NCBI GenBank assembly: GCA_963801045.1
Contig: CAWDDC010000004.1
Span: forward strand, 1,674,001-1,738,000
Length of the DNA stretch: 64,000 nucleotides
Direction of reading: 5' to 3'
Origin: JACCWP01 sp963801045
Lineage (GTDB): Bacteria > Actinomycetota > Actinomycetes > Propionibacteriales > Nocardioidaceae
Position numbers and translations under genes: made by a program. The notes under the pieces are model-generated. The model saw only the letters and a list, made by a program, of their open reading frames with translations, did no database searches and was not told the origin of the DNA. Below are positions 53,714 to 62,849 of this stretch, one piece after another (the stretch's first letter is position 1; the number at the start of each line of letters is the position of its first letter).

Positions 53714-53719
53714 TAGGGT
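53714..53719 (+). promoter_or_regulatory. -10 element (TAGGGT) of the oligopeptide transporter operon
   Basis: TAGGGT in the 112-nt gap before the binding-protein gene, implying a leader of about 55 nt to the GTG at 53781. No clear -35 could be picked. Confidence 0.35.
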
Positions 53720-53780
53720 CCGGCAACGTGGCCCGGCAGCGCCAAGGCGGCCCGGCTCGGACGACGTTGAGGTGGGAAAC

Positions 53781-55367
53781 GTGCGAAAGCAGACACTGAC
53801 GGCTCTGCTCGGAACGGGCGTGCTGCTCGGTTCCCTGGCCGCGTGCGGGGGCGACGACGACGGGGGCAGCGGAAGCAGCGGTTCGTCGGACGAGCCGATC
53901 GTGGTCGGCACGACCGACACGGTGACCTCGACCGACCCGGCCGGCCAGTACGACCTGGGCTCCGGCACGCTGATTCTGCAGACCCACCAGACCCTGCTGT
54001 CCATCGAAGCCGGCGGGGCCACGCCGGAACCGGACGCGGCGGAGTCCTGTGACTGGGCCGACGACGCGGGCACGACGTACGTCTGCACGCTCAAGGAGGG
54101 TCTCACCTTCCACGACGGCAGCGAGCTCACCGCCGAGGACGTCGTCTACTCCTTCGACCGGCTGATCGCGATCGAGGACGTCAACGGCGGCTACACGCTG
54201 CTCACACCGGAGAACCTCGTGAGCGTCGAGGCGACCGGCGACCTCGAGGTCACCATGCAGCTCAAGGAGCCGGACGCGACCTGGCCGTTCCGGCTGACCA
54301 CCACCCAGGCGGCGATCGTGCCGTCCGACTCCGACACCTACCCCGCCGACGAGCTGGCGCCGAACGGCGAGGTCGTCGGGTCCGGGCCGTACGAGATGGA
54401 GGAGTACGAGGACGGGCAGACCGCCCGACTGGTGCCGTTCGCGGACTACGGCGGCTCGGCCGAGGTCAAGAACGGCGGGGCGATCATGACCTACTTCCCG
54501 CAGGAGTCGGCGCTGGCGCTCGCGGTGGAGAACGGCGACGTGGACGTCGCCTACCGCAGCCTGAGCCCGACCACGGTCGAGGACCTCAGCAGCAAGGACG
54601 GGCTGGAGGTCGTCGAGGGCGACGGCAGCGAGATCCGCTACATCGTCTTCAACGTCAGCCTCCCACCGGGCAAGGACCAGGCGGCCAGGCAGGCCATGGC
54701 CTCGCTCATCGACCGGCAGGCGCTCGCGGACACCGTCTACAACGGCACCGTGAAGCCGCTGTACTCGATGGTCCCGGAGGGCCTGGAGTTCGCCACCAAG
54801 GCCTTCGCGGAGGAGTACGGCGAGGCCCCGGACCAGGAGCGGGCAGCGCAGCTGCTGGAGGACGCCGGCATCCAGACACCGGTCGAGGTCGAGCTGTGGT
54901 GGACACCCACCCACTACGGCTCGGTGTCCTCCGATGAGTACGCGGAGCTCGAGCGCCAGTTCGAGGCCGGCGGGTTGTTCGACGTCACGCTGGACTCCGC
55001 CGAGTGGGCCCAGTACAGCGAGGTGAACGCCCAGGACCAGTACCCGGTCTTCCAGCTGGGCTGGTTCCCGGACTTCCCGGACGCCGACAACTACACCTCG
55101 CCGTTCTTCTTCGAGGGTGGCTACTACAACAGCCACTACAGCAACGACCGGATCAACGAGCTGATCACGTCCGCCCGCGCCAGCACCGACGCGGCCGAGC
55201 GGGAGCAGATGTACGCCGAGATCCAGCAGATCGCGGCCGAGGAGGTCCCGACCATCCCTGTCTGGCAGGGCAAGCAGGTGTCGGCCGTGGTCGACGGCGT
55301 CAGCGGTGTCGAGGACACCTTCGACCCGTCGTTCTCCTTCCGGCTCTGGATGATCAGCAAGTCCTGA
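53781..55367 (+). CDS. oligopeptide ABC transporter substrate-binding lipoprotein
   Basis: Solute-binding protein family 5 lipoprotein, 528 residues. The signal ends in the lipobox LAACGGDDD, so it would be lipidated at Cys and anchored outside the membrane. The peptide-binding core has LKEGLTFHDGSELTAEDVVYSFDRL and IRYIVFNVSLPPGKDQAARQAMASLIDRQALADTVYNG. The start GTG at 53781 (VRKQTLTALLG) has GAGGTGGG 8 nt before it; the upstream GTG at 53772 overlaps that site. It is the first gene of a complete importer with two permeases and two ATPases, and a hairpin separates it from them. Confidence 0.93.
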   Translation: MRKQTLTALLGTGVLLGSLAACGGDDDGGSGSSGSSDEPIVVGTTDTVTSTDPAGQYDLGSGTLILQTHQTLLSIEAGGATPEPDAAESCDWADDAGTTYVCTLKEGLTFHDGSELTAEDVVYSFDRLIAIEDVNGGYTLLTPENLVSVEATGDLEVTMQLKEPDATWPFRLTTTQAAIVPSDSDTYPADELAPNGEVVGSGPYEMEEYEDGQTARLVPFADYGGSAEVKNGGAIMTYFPQESALALAVENGDVDVAYRSLSPTTVEDLSSKDGLEVVEGDGSEIRYIVFNVSLPPGKDQAARQAMASLIDRQALADTVYNGTVKPLYSMVPEGLEFATKAFAEEYGEAPDQERAAQLLEDAGIQTPVEVELWWTPTHYGSVSSDEYAELERQFEAGGLFDVTLDSAEWAQYSEVNAQDQYPVFQLGWFPDFPDADNYTSPFFFEGGYYNSHYSNDRINELITSARASTDAAEREQMYAEIQQIAAEEVPTIPVWQGKQVSAVVDGVSGVEDTFDPSFSFRLWMISKS

Positions 55368-55389
55368 CCCCGAAGGTGTAGCGTCCGGG

Positions 55390-55416
55390 GGCGCCGGCAG
55401 CCTGGCTGCCGGCGCC
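55390..55416 (+). promoter_or_regulatory. stem-loop between binding-protein and permease genes
   Basis: Perfect inverted repeat GGCGCCGGCAG-cctgg-CTGCCGGCGCC (11-bp arms, 5-nt loop; can be drawn as 13 bp). It follows the binding-protein stop by about 20 nt. Such hairpins commonly reduce read-through and protect the 3' end of the binding-protein mRNA, so that more of it is made than of the membrane parts. TAGCGT just before it (55379-55384) could be an internal -10. Confidence 0.6.
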
Positions 55417-55451
55417 TGCCACGCCTCGACACGAAGGGACGCCCCACTCCG

Positions 55452-56474
55452 ATGGCACGGTCCGGCGGCTCGCTGGGTGCCTACGCGCTGTCCAGGCTGC
55501 TGCTCACCCTCCCGATGGTGCTGATCCTGCTCACCATGGTGTTCCTGCTGATGCGGGTGGCGGCGGGTGACCCGGTGCAGAGCGCGCTTGGCGGGCGGCT
55601 GCCACCGGACCAGATCGATGAGATCAGGGCGGACGCGGGGCTGGACGAGCCGCTCATCGTGCAGTACTTCGACTACCTGCGTGACGTCGCCACCTTGGAC
55701 TTCGGCGTAACGATCACCGACAACCGCGAGGTCACCGACGTCATCATCGAGAGCGGTGGCGCCACGCTGACGCTGACGCTGGCGGCGCTGCTGGTGGCGA
55801 TCGGACTCGGACTGCCGCTCGGCCTGGTGGCGGGGCGCTACCGCGACACCGCGCTGGACGGGTCGCTGCGTGTCTTCGGCATCTTGACCTACGCGGCGCC
55901 GGTGTTCTTCGTCGGCTTGCTGGCGCAGCTGCTGTTCGGGAGCTACCTCGGCTGGCTCCCGACGTCCGGCGAGGCCAGTCCCATCACATTCGTTCCCGAG
56001 GTCACGCACATCCTGCTCATCGACGCGCTCATCGCCGGGGACTTCGAGGCGTTCCGCGACGCGCTGGTGCACCTGATCCTGCCGGCGGTGACGCTGGGGC
56101 TGCTCGTCACCGGCGTGTTCCTGCGGTTGACCCGGGTCAACGTCATGCAGGCGTTGCAGGGCGACTACATCGAGGCCGCACGGGCGCGGGGGATCGGGGA
56201 GCGGGCCGTGGTGGTCCGGCACGCCTTCCGCAACGCCCTGGTCCCGGTGATCACCGTGATGGGGTTGCAGGTCGCGCTGCTGCTGTCGGGCGCGGTGCTC
56301 ACCGAGCTGACCTTCGACTGGCCGGGGCTGGGCAGTGAGCTGCTCGTGTACCTGAACAAGCGTGACTACATCGCGGTCCAGGGCCTGATCACCGTGTTCG
56401 CCCTGATCGTCGTCGTGGCAAGCATCGCGATCGACCTCGTCACCGCGATCATCGACCCGAGGGTGCGGTACTGA
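55452..56474 (+). CDS. oligopeptide ABC permease, DppB/OppB type
   Basis: Inner-membrane permease of 340 residues with six segments. The first is LPMVLILLTMVFLLMRVAAGDPV, typical of DppB, and the EAA loop is EAARARGIGERAVVVRHAFRNALVPVITVMG. Start ATG at 55452 with GAAGGGA 11 nt upstream. The stop overlaps the next start (TGATG). Confidence 0.94.
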   Translation: MARSGGSLGAYALSRLLLTLPMVLILLTMVFLLMRVAAGDPVQSALGGRLPPDQIDEIRADAGLDEPLIVQYFDYLRDVATLDFGVTITDNREVTDVIIESGGATLTLTLAALLVAIGLGLPLGLVAGRYRDTALDGSLRVFGILTYAAPVFFVGLLAQLLFGSYLGWLPTSGEASPITFVPEVTHILLIDALIAGDFEAFRDALVHLILPAVTLGLLVTGVFLRLTRVNVMQALQGDYIEAARARGIGERAVVVRHAFRNALVPVITVMGLQVALLLSGAVLTELTFDWPGLGSELLVYLNKRDYIAVQGLITVFALIVVVASIAIDLVTAIIDPRVRY

Positions 56475-57508
56475 TGACCGCGGCCGGTGCCATGCAGATC
56501 CCGGAGCCGACCGACGAGCCCAACGGTTCCGGCCAGCGGGGCCGCGACGGTGGACAGCGGCTGTCGCGGACAGGACGTGCGCTTAAACCTTTCCGCGACG
56601 CGCGGGGCCTGTCGAAGTGGTTGCTCTGGAGCGGGGTGGTCCTGACCCTCGCCTTCGTCCTGGTCGCGGTGTTCGCGCCCTGGCTCGCGCCGTACGACTT
56701 CAACCAGGTCTCCGCGAACGGCGCGCGCTTCCCCAAGCAGGCACCCCCGTCCGCGGACCACTGGTTCGGCACCTCGGTGCGCAGCGAGGACGTGTTCTCG
56801 CGGGTGATCTACGGCGCCCGCATCGCCGTTGAGGTGGTGACGATCGCGGTGGTCGTGGGGCTGACCGTCGGCGTGCCACTCGGCCTGATCTCGGGCTACT
56901 TCGGTGGCTGGCTCGACCGGGTGCTGGTGCTGATCTCCGACGCGTTGTTCGCCTTCCCCTACCTGCTGCTCGCCCTCGTGATCGCCTTCCTGATCGGCGA
57001 CGCAATCGGCGGCGGGGTCATCACGGCAGCGCTGGCGATCACCGTCGTCTACGTGCCGCAGTACTTCCGGGTGGTGCGCAACAGCACGTTGTCGGCCCGC
57101 GAGGCAACGTACGTCGAGGCCGCCCGCGCGTTGGGCGCCAGACCCCGCACAGTCATCAGTCGGTACATCTTCAGCAACGTCATCCAGAGCGTCCCGGTGA
57201 TCGCCACCCTGAACGCCGCCGATGCCATGCTCACCCTCGCCGGGCTCGGCTTTCTGGGCTACGGCATCCAGCCCACAGAGGGGGCGGAGTGGGGCTACGA
57301 CCTGCAGCGGGCGATCCCGGACGTCACCGCCGATATCTGGTGGACGGGTCTGTTCCCCGGCATGGCCATCGTCATGTTCGTCATCGCGCTTACCCTCGTC
57401 GGTGAGGGTCTCAACGACACGCTCAACCCGACCTTGCGCAAGCGGCGCATCGAGGCGGTCCACATCCCGCCGCGCCCGACCGGCGGCGAGGAGGGCACGC
57501 GCGCATGA
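56474..57508 (+). CDS. oligopeptide ABC permease, DppC/OppC type
   Basis: Permease of 344 residues. A charged N-terminus of about 40 residues precedes the first segment (LWSGVVLTLAFVLVAVFAPWLAPYDF). WFGTSVRSEDVFSRVIYGARIAVEVVTIAVVVG and the EAA loop EAARALGARPRTVISRYIFSNVIQSVPVIATLN are as in DppC. The start overlaps the preceding stop, and its stop overlaps the ATPase start (ATGA). Confidence 0.94.
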   Translation: MTAAGAMQIPEPTDEPNGSGQRGRDGGQRLSRTGRALKPFRDARGLSKWLLWSGVVLTLAFVLVAVFAPWLAPYDFNQVSANGARFPKQAPPSADHWFGTSVRSEDVFSRVIYGARIAVEVVTIAVVVGLTVGVPLGLISGYFGGWLDRVLVLISDALFAFPYLLLALVIAFLIGDAIGGGVITAALAITVVYVPQYFRVVRNSTLSAREATYVEAARALGARPRTVISRYIFSNVIQSVPVIATLNAADAMLTLAGLGFLGYGIQPTEGAEWGYDLQRAIPDVTADIWWTGLFPGMAIVMFVIALTLVGEGLNDTLNPTLRKRRIEAVHIPPRPTGGEEGTRA

Positions 57509-58569
57509 CCGAGAATTCCCACTACGGGTTCCGACCGGGTGACACCGATGCCGACGCGCTGTCGGTGCGCGACCTGCGGGTCTGGTACGGCACCGAGCGC
57601 GGCGCCGTGCGGGCCGTCGACGGTGTCGACTTCAGCCTGCGTCCGGGCGAGATCCTCGGTCTGGTCGGCGAGTCCGGCTGCGGCAAGTCGACGCTGGGAC
57701 GCGGCGTGCTGGGGTTGCTTCCTCCGGGCGCGAAGACCGCAGGTGAGGTGCGCTTCCGCGGCGAGAACCTGGTCGAGCTGTCCCAGAAGCAGCTGCAGAG
57801 CAGGCGCGGACCCGAGATCGGGCTGATCTTCCAGGAGCCGATGACCCGGTTGAACCCGCTGATGCGCATCTCGCAGCACTTCGAGGAGACGCTGAAGGTC
57901 CACGAGCCCGACATCGGCAAGGCGGAGACCAAGCGCCGCGCGCTCGAGGCACTGCGGGGGATGGGCATCCCCCCGACCCGCTACCGCAACTACCCGCACG
58001 AGTTCTCCGGCGGCATGCGGCAGCGGCTGATGATCGCACTGACCCTCGTGCTGCGGCCGGCGTTCATCGTCGCCGACGAGCCGACCACGTCGCTGGACGT
58101 GCTGGTCGAGGCCCAGATCATCCGGATCCTGCACGATCTGCGGAACAACTTCGACACCGCGATGCTGCTCATCACCCACAACCTCGGCATCATCGCCGAG
58201 GCGTGCGACCGGGTAGCGGTGATGTACGCCGGTCACATCGTCGAGGAGGGTGACGCCCGGCAGGTGTTCTCGTCCCCTGCGCACCCGTACACCAGGGAGC
58301 TGCTGCGCTCGACGATCTCGCTGCGTACGACTGGTCTGCACTACATCCCTGGCGCGCCGCCGGACCTGGTCGATCCCCCTCCCGGGTGCACGTTCCATCC
58401 GCGCTGCCCGGAAGCCATGCGGGTCTGCACCGAGCAGGATCCCGTCGAGGTCCGCCCCGCGGGCAGGCAGCGGGTGGCCTGCTGGCTGCACGGTCCCGAG
58501 GATCAGATCCCTGCCGGCGGCCGCGAACCCCTTGCCCGACAGGAGATCAGCCTTGCCGACGAAGCCTGA
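57505..58569 (+). CDS. oligopeptide ABC ATPase, DppD/OppD type
   Basis: ATPase of 354 residues. Walker A is GESGCGKS, signature EFSGGMRQR, Walker B FIVADEP with the following T-S-L-D, and His switch LLITHNLG. The C-terminal oligopeptide-transport domain (PPGCTFHPRCPEAMRVC) is present and binds an iron-sulfur cluster in some members. Overlaps the next gene by 17 bp. Confidence 0.95.
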   Translation: MTENSHYGFRPGDTDADALSVRDLRVWYGTERGAVRAVDGVDFSLRPGEILGLVGESGCGKSTLGRGVLGLLPPGAKTAGEVRFRGENLVELSQKQLQSRRGPEIGLIFQEPMTRLNPLMRISQHFEETLKVHEPDIGKAETKRRALEALRGMGIPPTRYRNYPHEFSGGMRQRLMIALTLVLRPAFIVADEPTTSLDVLVEAQIIRILHDLRNNFDTAMLLITHNLGIIAEACDRVAVMYAGHIVEEGDARQVFSSPAHPYTRELLRSTISLRTTGLHYIPGAPPDLVDPPPGCTFHPRCPEAMRVCTEQDPVEVRPAGRQRVACWLHGPEDQIPAGGREPLARQEISLADEA

Positions 58570-59830
58570 TCCCGTTGAGCCCTTGCTCGAGGTGCACGAC
58601 CTGGAGGTGTACTTCGAGCTGCAGGGCAACTTCGTGCAGCGGTTGCTGAACCGTGAGACCGGCACGGTCAAGGCGGTCGACGGCGTGAGCTTCGACGTGC
58701 AGCCCGGTGAGGTGCTCGGAGTCGTCGGCGAGTCCGGCAGCGGCAAGACCACGCTCGGGCGCGTCCTGATGGGCCTGGTCCCCACCTCCAACGGGAGCGT
58801 CCGCTATCGCGGCCAGGAAGTCACCGAGATGTCCGACCGCGCGTTCCGGCCGCTGCGCCGCAAGATCCAGATGGTGTTCCAGGACCCGCACGCCTCCCTC
58901 AACCCCGCCATGGACCTCGAGACCGCGTTGGCGCACCCGCTCCGCATCCACGGCGTCGCTGACCGCGCGGAGACCCACCGGCTGGTGTGCGACGCGCTCG
59001 AACGCGTGGGCCTGAGCCCGGTCGAGCGCTTCCTCGGCAAGCTTCCCGGCGACCTGTCCGGTGGGCAGAAGCAGCGCGCCGTCATCGCCCGGGCCATCAT
59101 CCTGGGCCCGGACCTGCTGGTGGCCGACGAGCCGGTCTCGATGCTCGACATGAGCGTGCGGGCGAAGATCCTCGAGCTGATGCTCGACCTGAAGCGCGAC
59201 CTCGACCTCACGTACGTCTACATCACCCACGACCTGGCGACCGCGAAGTTCTTCTGCGACCGGGTGGCGATCATGTACCTCGGCAGGGTGGTCGAGATCG
59301 GCCCCACCGCCGAGATCTTCGCCAACCCCAAGCACCCGTACACCAAGGCGTTGCTCGCCGCGATCCCCGAGCCCGACCCCGAGCGGGCGCTCCCGCGCGA
59401 CCTGCCCCGCGGCGAGATCCCCGACGCGGCCCAGCCGCCCACCGGGTGCTCGTTCCACCCGCGGTGCCCGGTGGCCTTCGATCGCTGCGGCTGGGAGGCG
59501 CGCGACCTGCGCACGGTGCTGGAGGCGCACTGGCTGACCGTCGACGCCGACGTCTTCGAGCGGGAGCGGGCCGTCGTCGGCACCCTCGACGACCTGGCTG
59601 AGCCCGGCGTGCCGGCCCACCTGAAGCCGGGCAGCGGACACACCGTCGCCGACGTGCGCGGCGTGCTCGACCGGCTGCGTGCCGCCGATCGCGACGAGCC
59701 GATGTGGCGGGGGGTCCGGGAGATCGACGACGACGGCTCGGCCGTCACCGTGCACTTCAAGCCGGGCGAGGACCCGGCGCTGCGTCGCGCCGAAGGCGCC
59801 GAGGTCGCCTGCCTGCTCTACGACGACTGA
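58553..59830 (+). CDS. oligopeptide ABC ATPase, DppF/OppF type, extended
   Basis: ATPase of 425 residues. Walker A GESGSGKT, signature DLSGGQKQR, Walker B LLVADEP, His switch YITHDLA. The oligopeptide C-terminal domain (PPTGCSFHPRCPVAFDRC) is followed by an unusual ~90-residue extension. The start is the TTG at 58553, 7 nt after AGGAG; an ATG in frame is not found. It overlaps the previous gene by 17 bp. This rare start is a useful check on the annotation. Confidence 0.92.
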   Translation: MPTKPDPVEPLLEVHDLEVYFELQGNFVQRLLNRETGTVKAVDGVSFDVQPGEVLGVVGESGSGKTTLGRVLMGLVPTSNGSVRYRGQEVTEMSDRAFRPLRRKIQMVFQDPHASLNPAMDLETALAHPLRIHGVADRAETHRLVCDALERVGLSPVERFLGKLPGDLSGGQKQRAVIARAIILGPDLLVADEPVSMLDMSVRAKILELMLDLKRDLDLTYVYITHDLATAKFFCDRVAIMYLGRVVEIGPTAEIFANPKHPYTKALLAAIPEPDPERALPRDLPRGEIPDAAQPPTGCSFHPRCPVAFDRCGWEARDLRTVLEAHWLTVDADVFERERAVVGTLDDLAEPGVPAHLKPGSGHTVADVRGVLDRLRAADRDEPMWRGVREIDDDGSAVTVHFKPGEDPALRRAEGAEVACLLYDD

Positions 59831-59862
59831 GCCACGTGCGGCTGTCGCGCACGAGCACCAGA

Positions 59863-59868
59863 TAGCGT
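59863..59868 (+). promoter_or_regulatory. -10 element (TAGCGT) of the site-2 protease gene
   Basis: TAGCGT lies 6 nt before the GTG at 59875; the transcript is probably leaderless. Confidence 0.45.
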
Positions 59869-59874
59869 GGAGAC

Positions 59875-61017
59875 GTGGACGAGGCCGGCTCCGGCGGCGG
59901 TACGCGCCCGGCGCGGCCGCCCGGTGTGGTGCGCCTCGGCACGGTCGCCGGCATCCCTGTCTACGTGCGGCCCTCGTGGTTCGTCGTCGCCGGGCTGATC
60001 GCGGTCCTGGTCGCGCCGCGGATCGACCTGGTGGCACCCGGTCTCGGCGATCTCGTGTACGTCGCGGGCGCTGCGTTCGCCGTCCTGCTCTACCTGTCCG
60101 TGCTGCTGCACGAGGTCTCGCACGCCGTCGCCGCCAAGGCGTTCGGGATGCAGGTGCACTCGATCGAGCTGCACTTCCTGGGCGGAGTGACCGCCATCGA
60201 GGAGGAGGCGTCGTCGGCCCGCCGGGAGGCGCTCATCGCCGGCGTGGGCCCGCTGACGTCGCTCGCGGTGGGCGCGGCCGCGTGGTTCGCCGCACCGCTT
60301 GCGCCCGATGGCCTGCTGCGTTTCATCGCGCAGGCGCTCGGCGGCGCCAACCTGGTGATCGGGGTGCTGAACCTGCTGCCGGGTCTGCCCCTCGACGGTG
60401 GCCGGGTGCTGCGCGCCGCGGTCTGGGGCGCCACCGGGCGTCCGCTGGCCGGCACCTTCGCCGCCGGGTGGACCGGACGTGCCATCGCGGTGCTGGTCCT
60501 GGGCTATCCCGTCCTGCTCGCCTGGCTCAGCGGCGACGGCCTGCAGCTGGTCGACGTGGCGTTCGCCGCGATCCTCGCGTCGTTCCTCTGGACGGGTGCC
60601 TCGCAGTCGCTGGTGGTGGCTCGCCTGCGCTCCAGGCTGCCCGACCTGCACGCGCGGGCGCTGGCCCGCCGCGCGCTGGCCGTGCCGCACGACCTGCCGC
60701 TCGGTGAGGCCGTGCGCCGCGCCCAGGAGCAGGAGGCCGGCGGCCTGGTCGTGCTGTCGACCGACGGTCGCCCGGTCGGCATCGTCGACGAGCGGGCGGT
60801 GCTCGCCACCCCCTCGGACCGGCGGCCGTGGATGCAGGCCGGTTCGCTGGCGCGCACGATCGAGCCGGGCCTGCTGCTGCCCGCCGACCTGGTCGGCGAG
60901 GCGCTGGTCCGGGCCATGCAGCGCACCCCGGCGAACGAGTACGTGCTGGTCGAACCGGACGGATCGGTCTACGGGGTCCTGGTCACGTCCGACGTCGACA
61001 AGGCCTTCGCCAGATGA
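59875..61017 (+). CDS. site-2 protease (M50) with CBS domains
   Basis: Intramembrane metalloprotease of 380 residues. The zinc motif is HEVSH (His79, Glu80, His83) and the third ligand Asp174 is in LPLDGGR. Five to six membrane segments occupy the first 230 residues. The last 130 hold a pair of CBS domains (DLPLGEAVRRAQEQEAGGLVVLSTDGRPVGIVDE and SLARTIEPGLLLPADLVGEALVRAMQRTPANEYVLVEPDGSVYGVLV), which may sense nucleotides. It resembles mycobacterial Rip3. Its stop overlaps trmI (ATGA), so the two are coupled. Confidence 0.92.
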   Translation: MDEAGSGGGTRPARPPGVVRLGTVAGIPVYVRPSWFVVAGLIAVLVAPRIDLVAPGLGDLVYVAGAAFAVLLYLSVLLHEVSHAVAAKAFGMQVHSIELHFLGGVTAIEEEASSARREALIAGVGPLTSLAVGAAAWFAAPLAPDGLLRFIAQALGGANLVIGVLNLLPGLPLDGGRVLRAAVWGATGRPLAGTFAAGWTGRAIAVLVLGYPVLLAWLSGDGLQLVDVAFAAILASFLWTGASQSLVVARLRSRLPDLHARALARRALAVPHDLPLGEAVRRAQEQEAGGLVVLSTDGRPVGIVDERAVLATPSDRRPWMQAGSLARTIEPGLLLPADLVGEALVRAMQRTPANEYVLVEPDGSVYGVLVTSDVDKAFAR

Positions 61018-61955
61018 CCGACAGCTGGGCCGGGGTACGGCACGGTCCGCTGCGCGAGGGCGACTGGGTACGCCTCACCGACGCGAAGGGGCGCCGGCAC
61101 CACATCCGGCTCGCGCCAGGCGAGCAGTTCTTCACCGCCAAGGGCTCGATCGAGCACGACGACCTGATCGGCGGCCCCGAGGGCGTCGTGGTGCGGTCCA
61201 GCAAGGGTGCCGACTACCTCGCGTTCCGGCCCCTGCTGGGGGAGTACGTCGTCTCGATGCCCCGTGGCGCCGCCGTCGTCTACCCGAAGGATGCCGCGCA
61301 GATCGTCTCGTCCGCCGATGTCTTCCCCGGTGCCCACGTGGTCGAGGCCGGCGCAGGGTCGGGGTCCCTGACGACGTACCTGCTGCGCGCCGTGGGCCCC
61401 TCCGGCCGGGTCTCGTCGTACGAACGCCGGGCCGACTTCGCCGAGATCGCGACCCGCAACGTCGAGCAGCTGTTCGGCGGCGAGCACCCCGGCTGGTCGC
61501 TCACCGTCGCCGACCTGGCCGAGGCGATGCCGGGGTCGGGCGACACCGACGTCGACCGTGTCGTGCTGGACATGCTGGCGCCGTGGGAGTGCGTCGACGT
61601 CGTCGCCGACGCGCTGACGCCTGGCGGCATCGTGTGCGTGTACGTCGCCACCACCACCCAGCTGGGCCGGGTCGTCGAGACGCTGCGGACGCACGGCGCC
61701 TTCACCGAGCCGTACGCGTGGGAGAGCCTGGTGCGCACCTGGCACGTCGAGGGCCTCGCGATCCGCCCCGACCACTCGATGGTGGGCCACACCGCGTTCC
61801 TCGTCACCGCCCGCCGGATGGCGGCCGGCCACCGTCCGCCGGCCCGCAAGCGACGGCCGGCGCCAGGTGCGTACGGTCCCGACTACAGCGGTCCGCGACC
61901 GGACGGGCTGCCGCCGGTGGCGATCGGGCCCGCCGTCGACGAGGGCCGCCGCTGA
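61014..61955 (+). CDS. trmI: tRNA (adenine-58-N1)-methyltransferase TrmI
   Basis: Methylates A58 in the T-loop of tRNA. The 313-residue protein has the short N-terminal beta-domain (GDWVRLTDAKGRRHHIRLAPGEQFFTAKGSIEHDDLIGGPEGVVVRSSKG) and the Rossmann core with VVEAGAGSGSLTTYLLRAVGPSGRVSSYERR and DRVVLDMLAPWECVD. The C-terminal tail is Pro/Arg-rich. The start overlaps the site-2 protease stop. Together with the proteasomal ATPase gene this order is typical for actinobacteria. Confidence 0.95.
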   Translation: MTDSWAGVRHGPLREGDWVRLTDAKGRRHHIRLAPGEQFFTAKGSIEHDDLIGGPEGVVVRSSKGADYLAFRPLLGEYVVSMPRGAAVVYPKDAAQIVSSADVFPGAHVVEAGAGSGSLTTYLLRAVGPSGRVSSYERRADFAEIATRNVEQLFGGEHPGWSLTVADLAEAMPGSGDTDVDRVVLDMLAPWECVDVVADALTPGGIVCVYVATTTQLGRVVETLRTHGAFTEPYAWESLVRTWHVEGLAIRPDHSMVGHTAFLVTARRMAAGHRPPARKRRPAPGAYGPDYSGPRPDGLPPVAIGPAVDEGRR

Positions 61956-61956
61956 C

Positions 61957-62768
61957 GTGGCAACGGGGCCGCTCGGCTCCCGGGACGCCGCCGCCCTCGT
62001 CGAGCGCGCGGTGGCGGCGGCCCGCGCCGTCGCTCGGCGGCTCGGGTGCGACGTCGGCGAGCCGCGGCTGCTCTCGCAGCGTGGCAACGTCCTCGTGCAC
62101 CTGAACCCCGCTGCCGCTGGTCGCCCGGGTGGCGACGCTGAGCGCCACCACCAGGCACGACCCGGCAGCGTGGATGCGCCGCGAGGTCGAGATGTCCGCC
62201 CGGGCCGCCGCCCGCGGGGACCGGTGCTCGGGCCGAGCACCCTGGGCCGCTGCCGGTGCTCGTCCAGGCCCGCGGCCAGATCTCCGACGCGCTCGACCTG
62301 CTGGCCGACACCGGTGGCGCCGAGGCGTCCCTGCTGTCGTCGCTGCGCCGGGTCCACGTCGAGGTGCTGGACGCCCTCGCCGCGTCGTTGCGCGCGGCCC
62401 CGTCGGCCGGTCCGGGCACCGTCCTGCACGGCGACGCGCACGCCGGCAACCTGCTCGACACGCCGAACGGGTGGTGCTGGGTCGATCTCGAGGAGACCGG
62501 GCTCGGGCCGGTCGAGTGGGACCTGGCGGTGCTGTCCGGCGGTGCCGAACGCTCGTTGGACGCCGACGATGCCCTGGCCGCGTACGCGGAGCAGACCGGC
62601 ACGCAGCCCCCGGAAGAGTCGCGGCTGGGGCCGTTCCGCCGGGCCCGGCTGCTGGAGGGCGCGGTGTGGGCGCTGGGCCTGGCGCGCTTCCGCCCCGACC
62701 GCTACGCCGAGCCCGCGTCCCGATGGGTGGACCAGGCACTCACGGGAGCCGCGACGAACGACTCGTGA
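61957..62768 (+). pseudogene. aminoglycoside phosphotransferase-like protein, two frameshifts
   Basis: The parts are in three frames: VATGPLGSRDAAALVERAVAAARAVARRLGCDVGEPRLLSQRGNVLVHLNPAA (from GTG 61957), ATLSATTRHDPAAWMRREVEMSARAAARG (next frame), and VLVQARGQISDALDLLADTG...TVLHGDAHAGNLLDTPNGWCWVDLEETGLGPVEWDLAVLSGGAERSLDADDALAAYAEQTG. Each shift is one extra base, near 62115 and near 62219. The Brenner motif HGDAHAGNL and the WVDLEE metal site are intact. If real, a pseudogene; if the extra bases are consensus errors, a normal APH-family gene between trmI and arc. Confidence 0.85.
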
Positions 62769-62819
62769 CGATCCAGACACGACCCGCGTCAACCACTTCG
62801 GACGCCGTATCGGCCGGGG

Positions 62820-62825
62820 TAGGGT
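62820..62825 (+). promoter_or_regulatory. possible -10 (TAGGGT) of the ARC gene
   Basis: TAGGGT lies 25 nt before the GTG at 62850; a leader of about 20 nt carrying the GGGAGG site would follow. Confidence 0.4.
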
Positions 62826-62849
62826 CATTTCCCTGGGAGGTGGTCGTCC

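Noticed and set aside
53319..56222. Long minus-strand frame opposite the peptide-binding protein
   Set aside because: Antisense to a clear lipoprotein and permease. Low-complexity composition without any motif.
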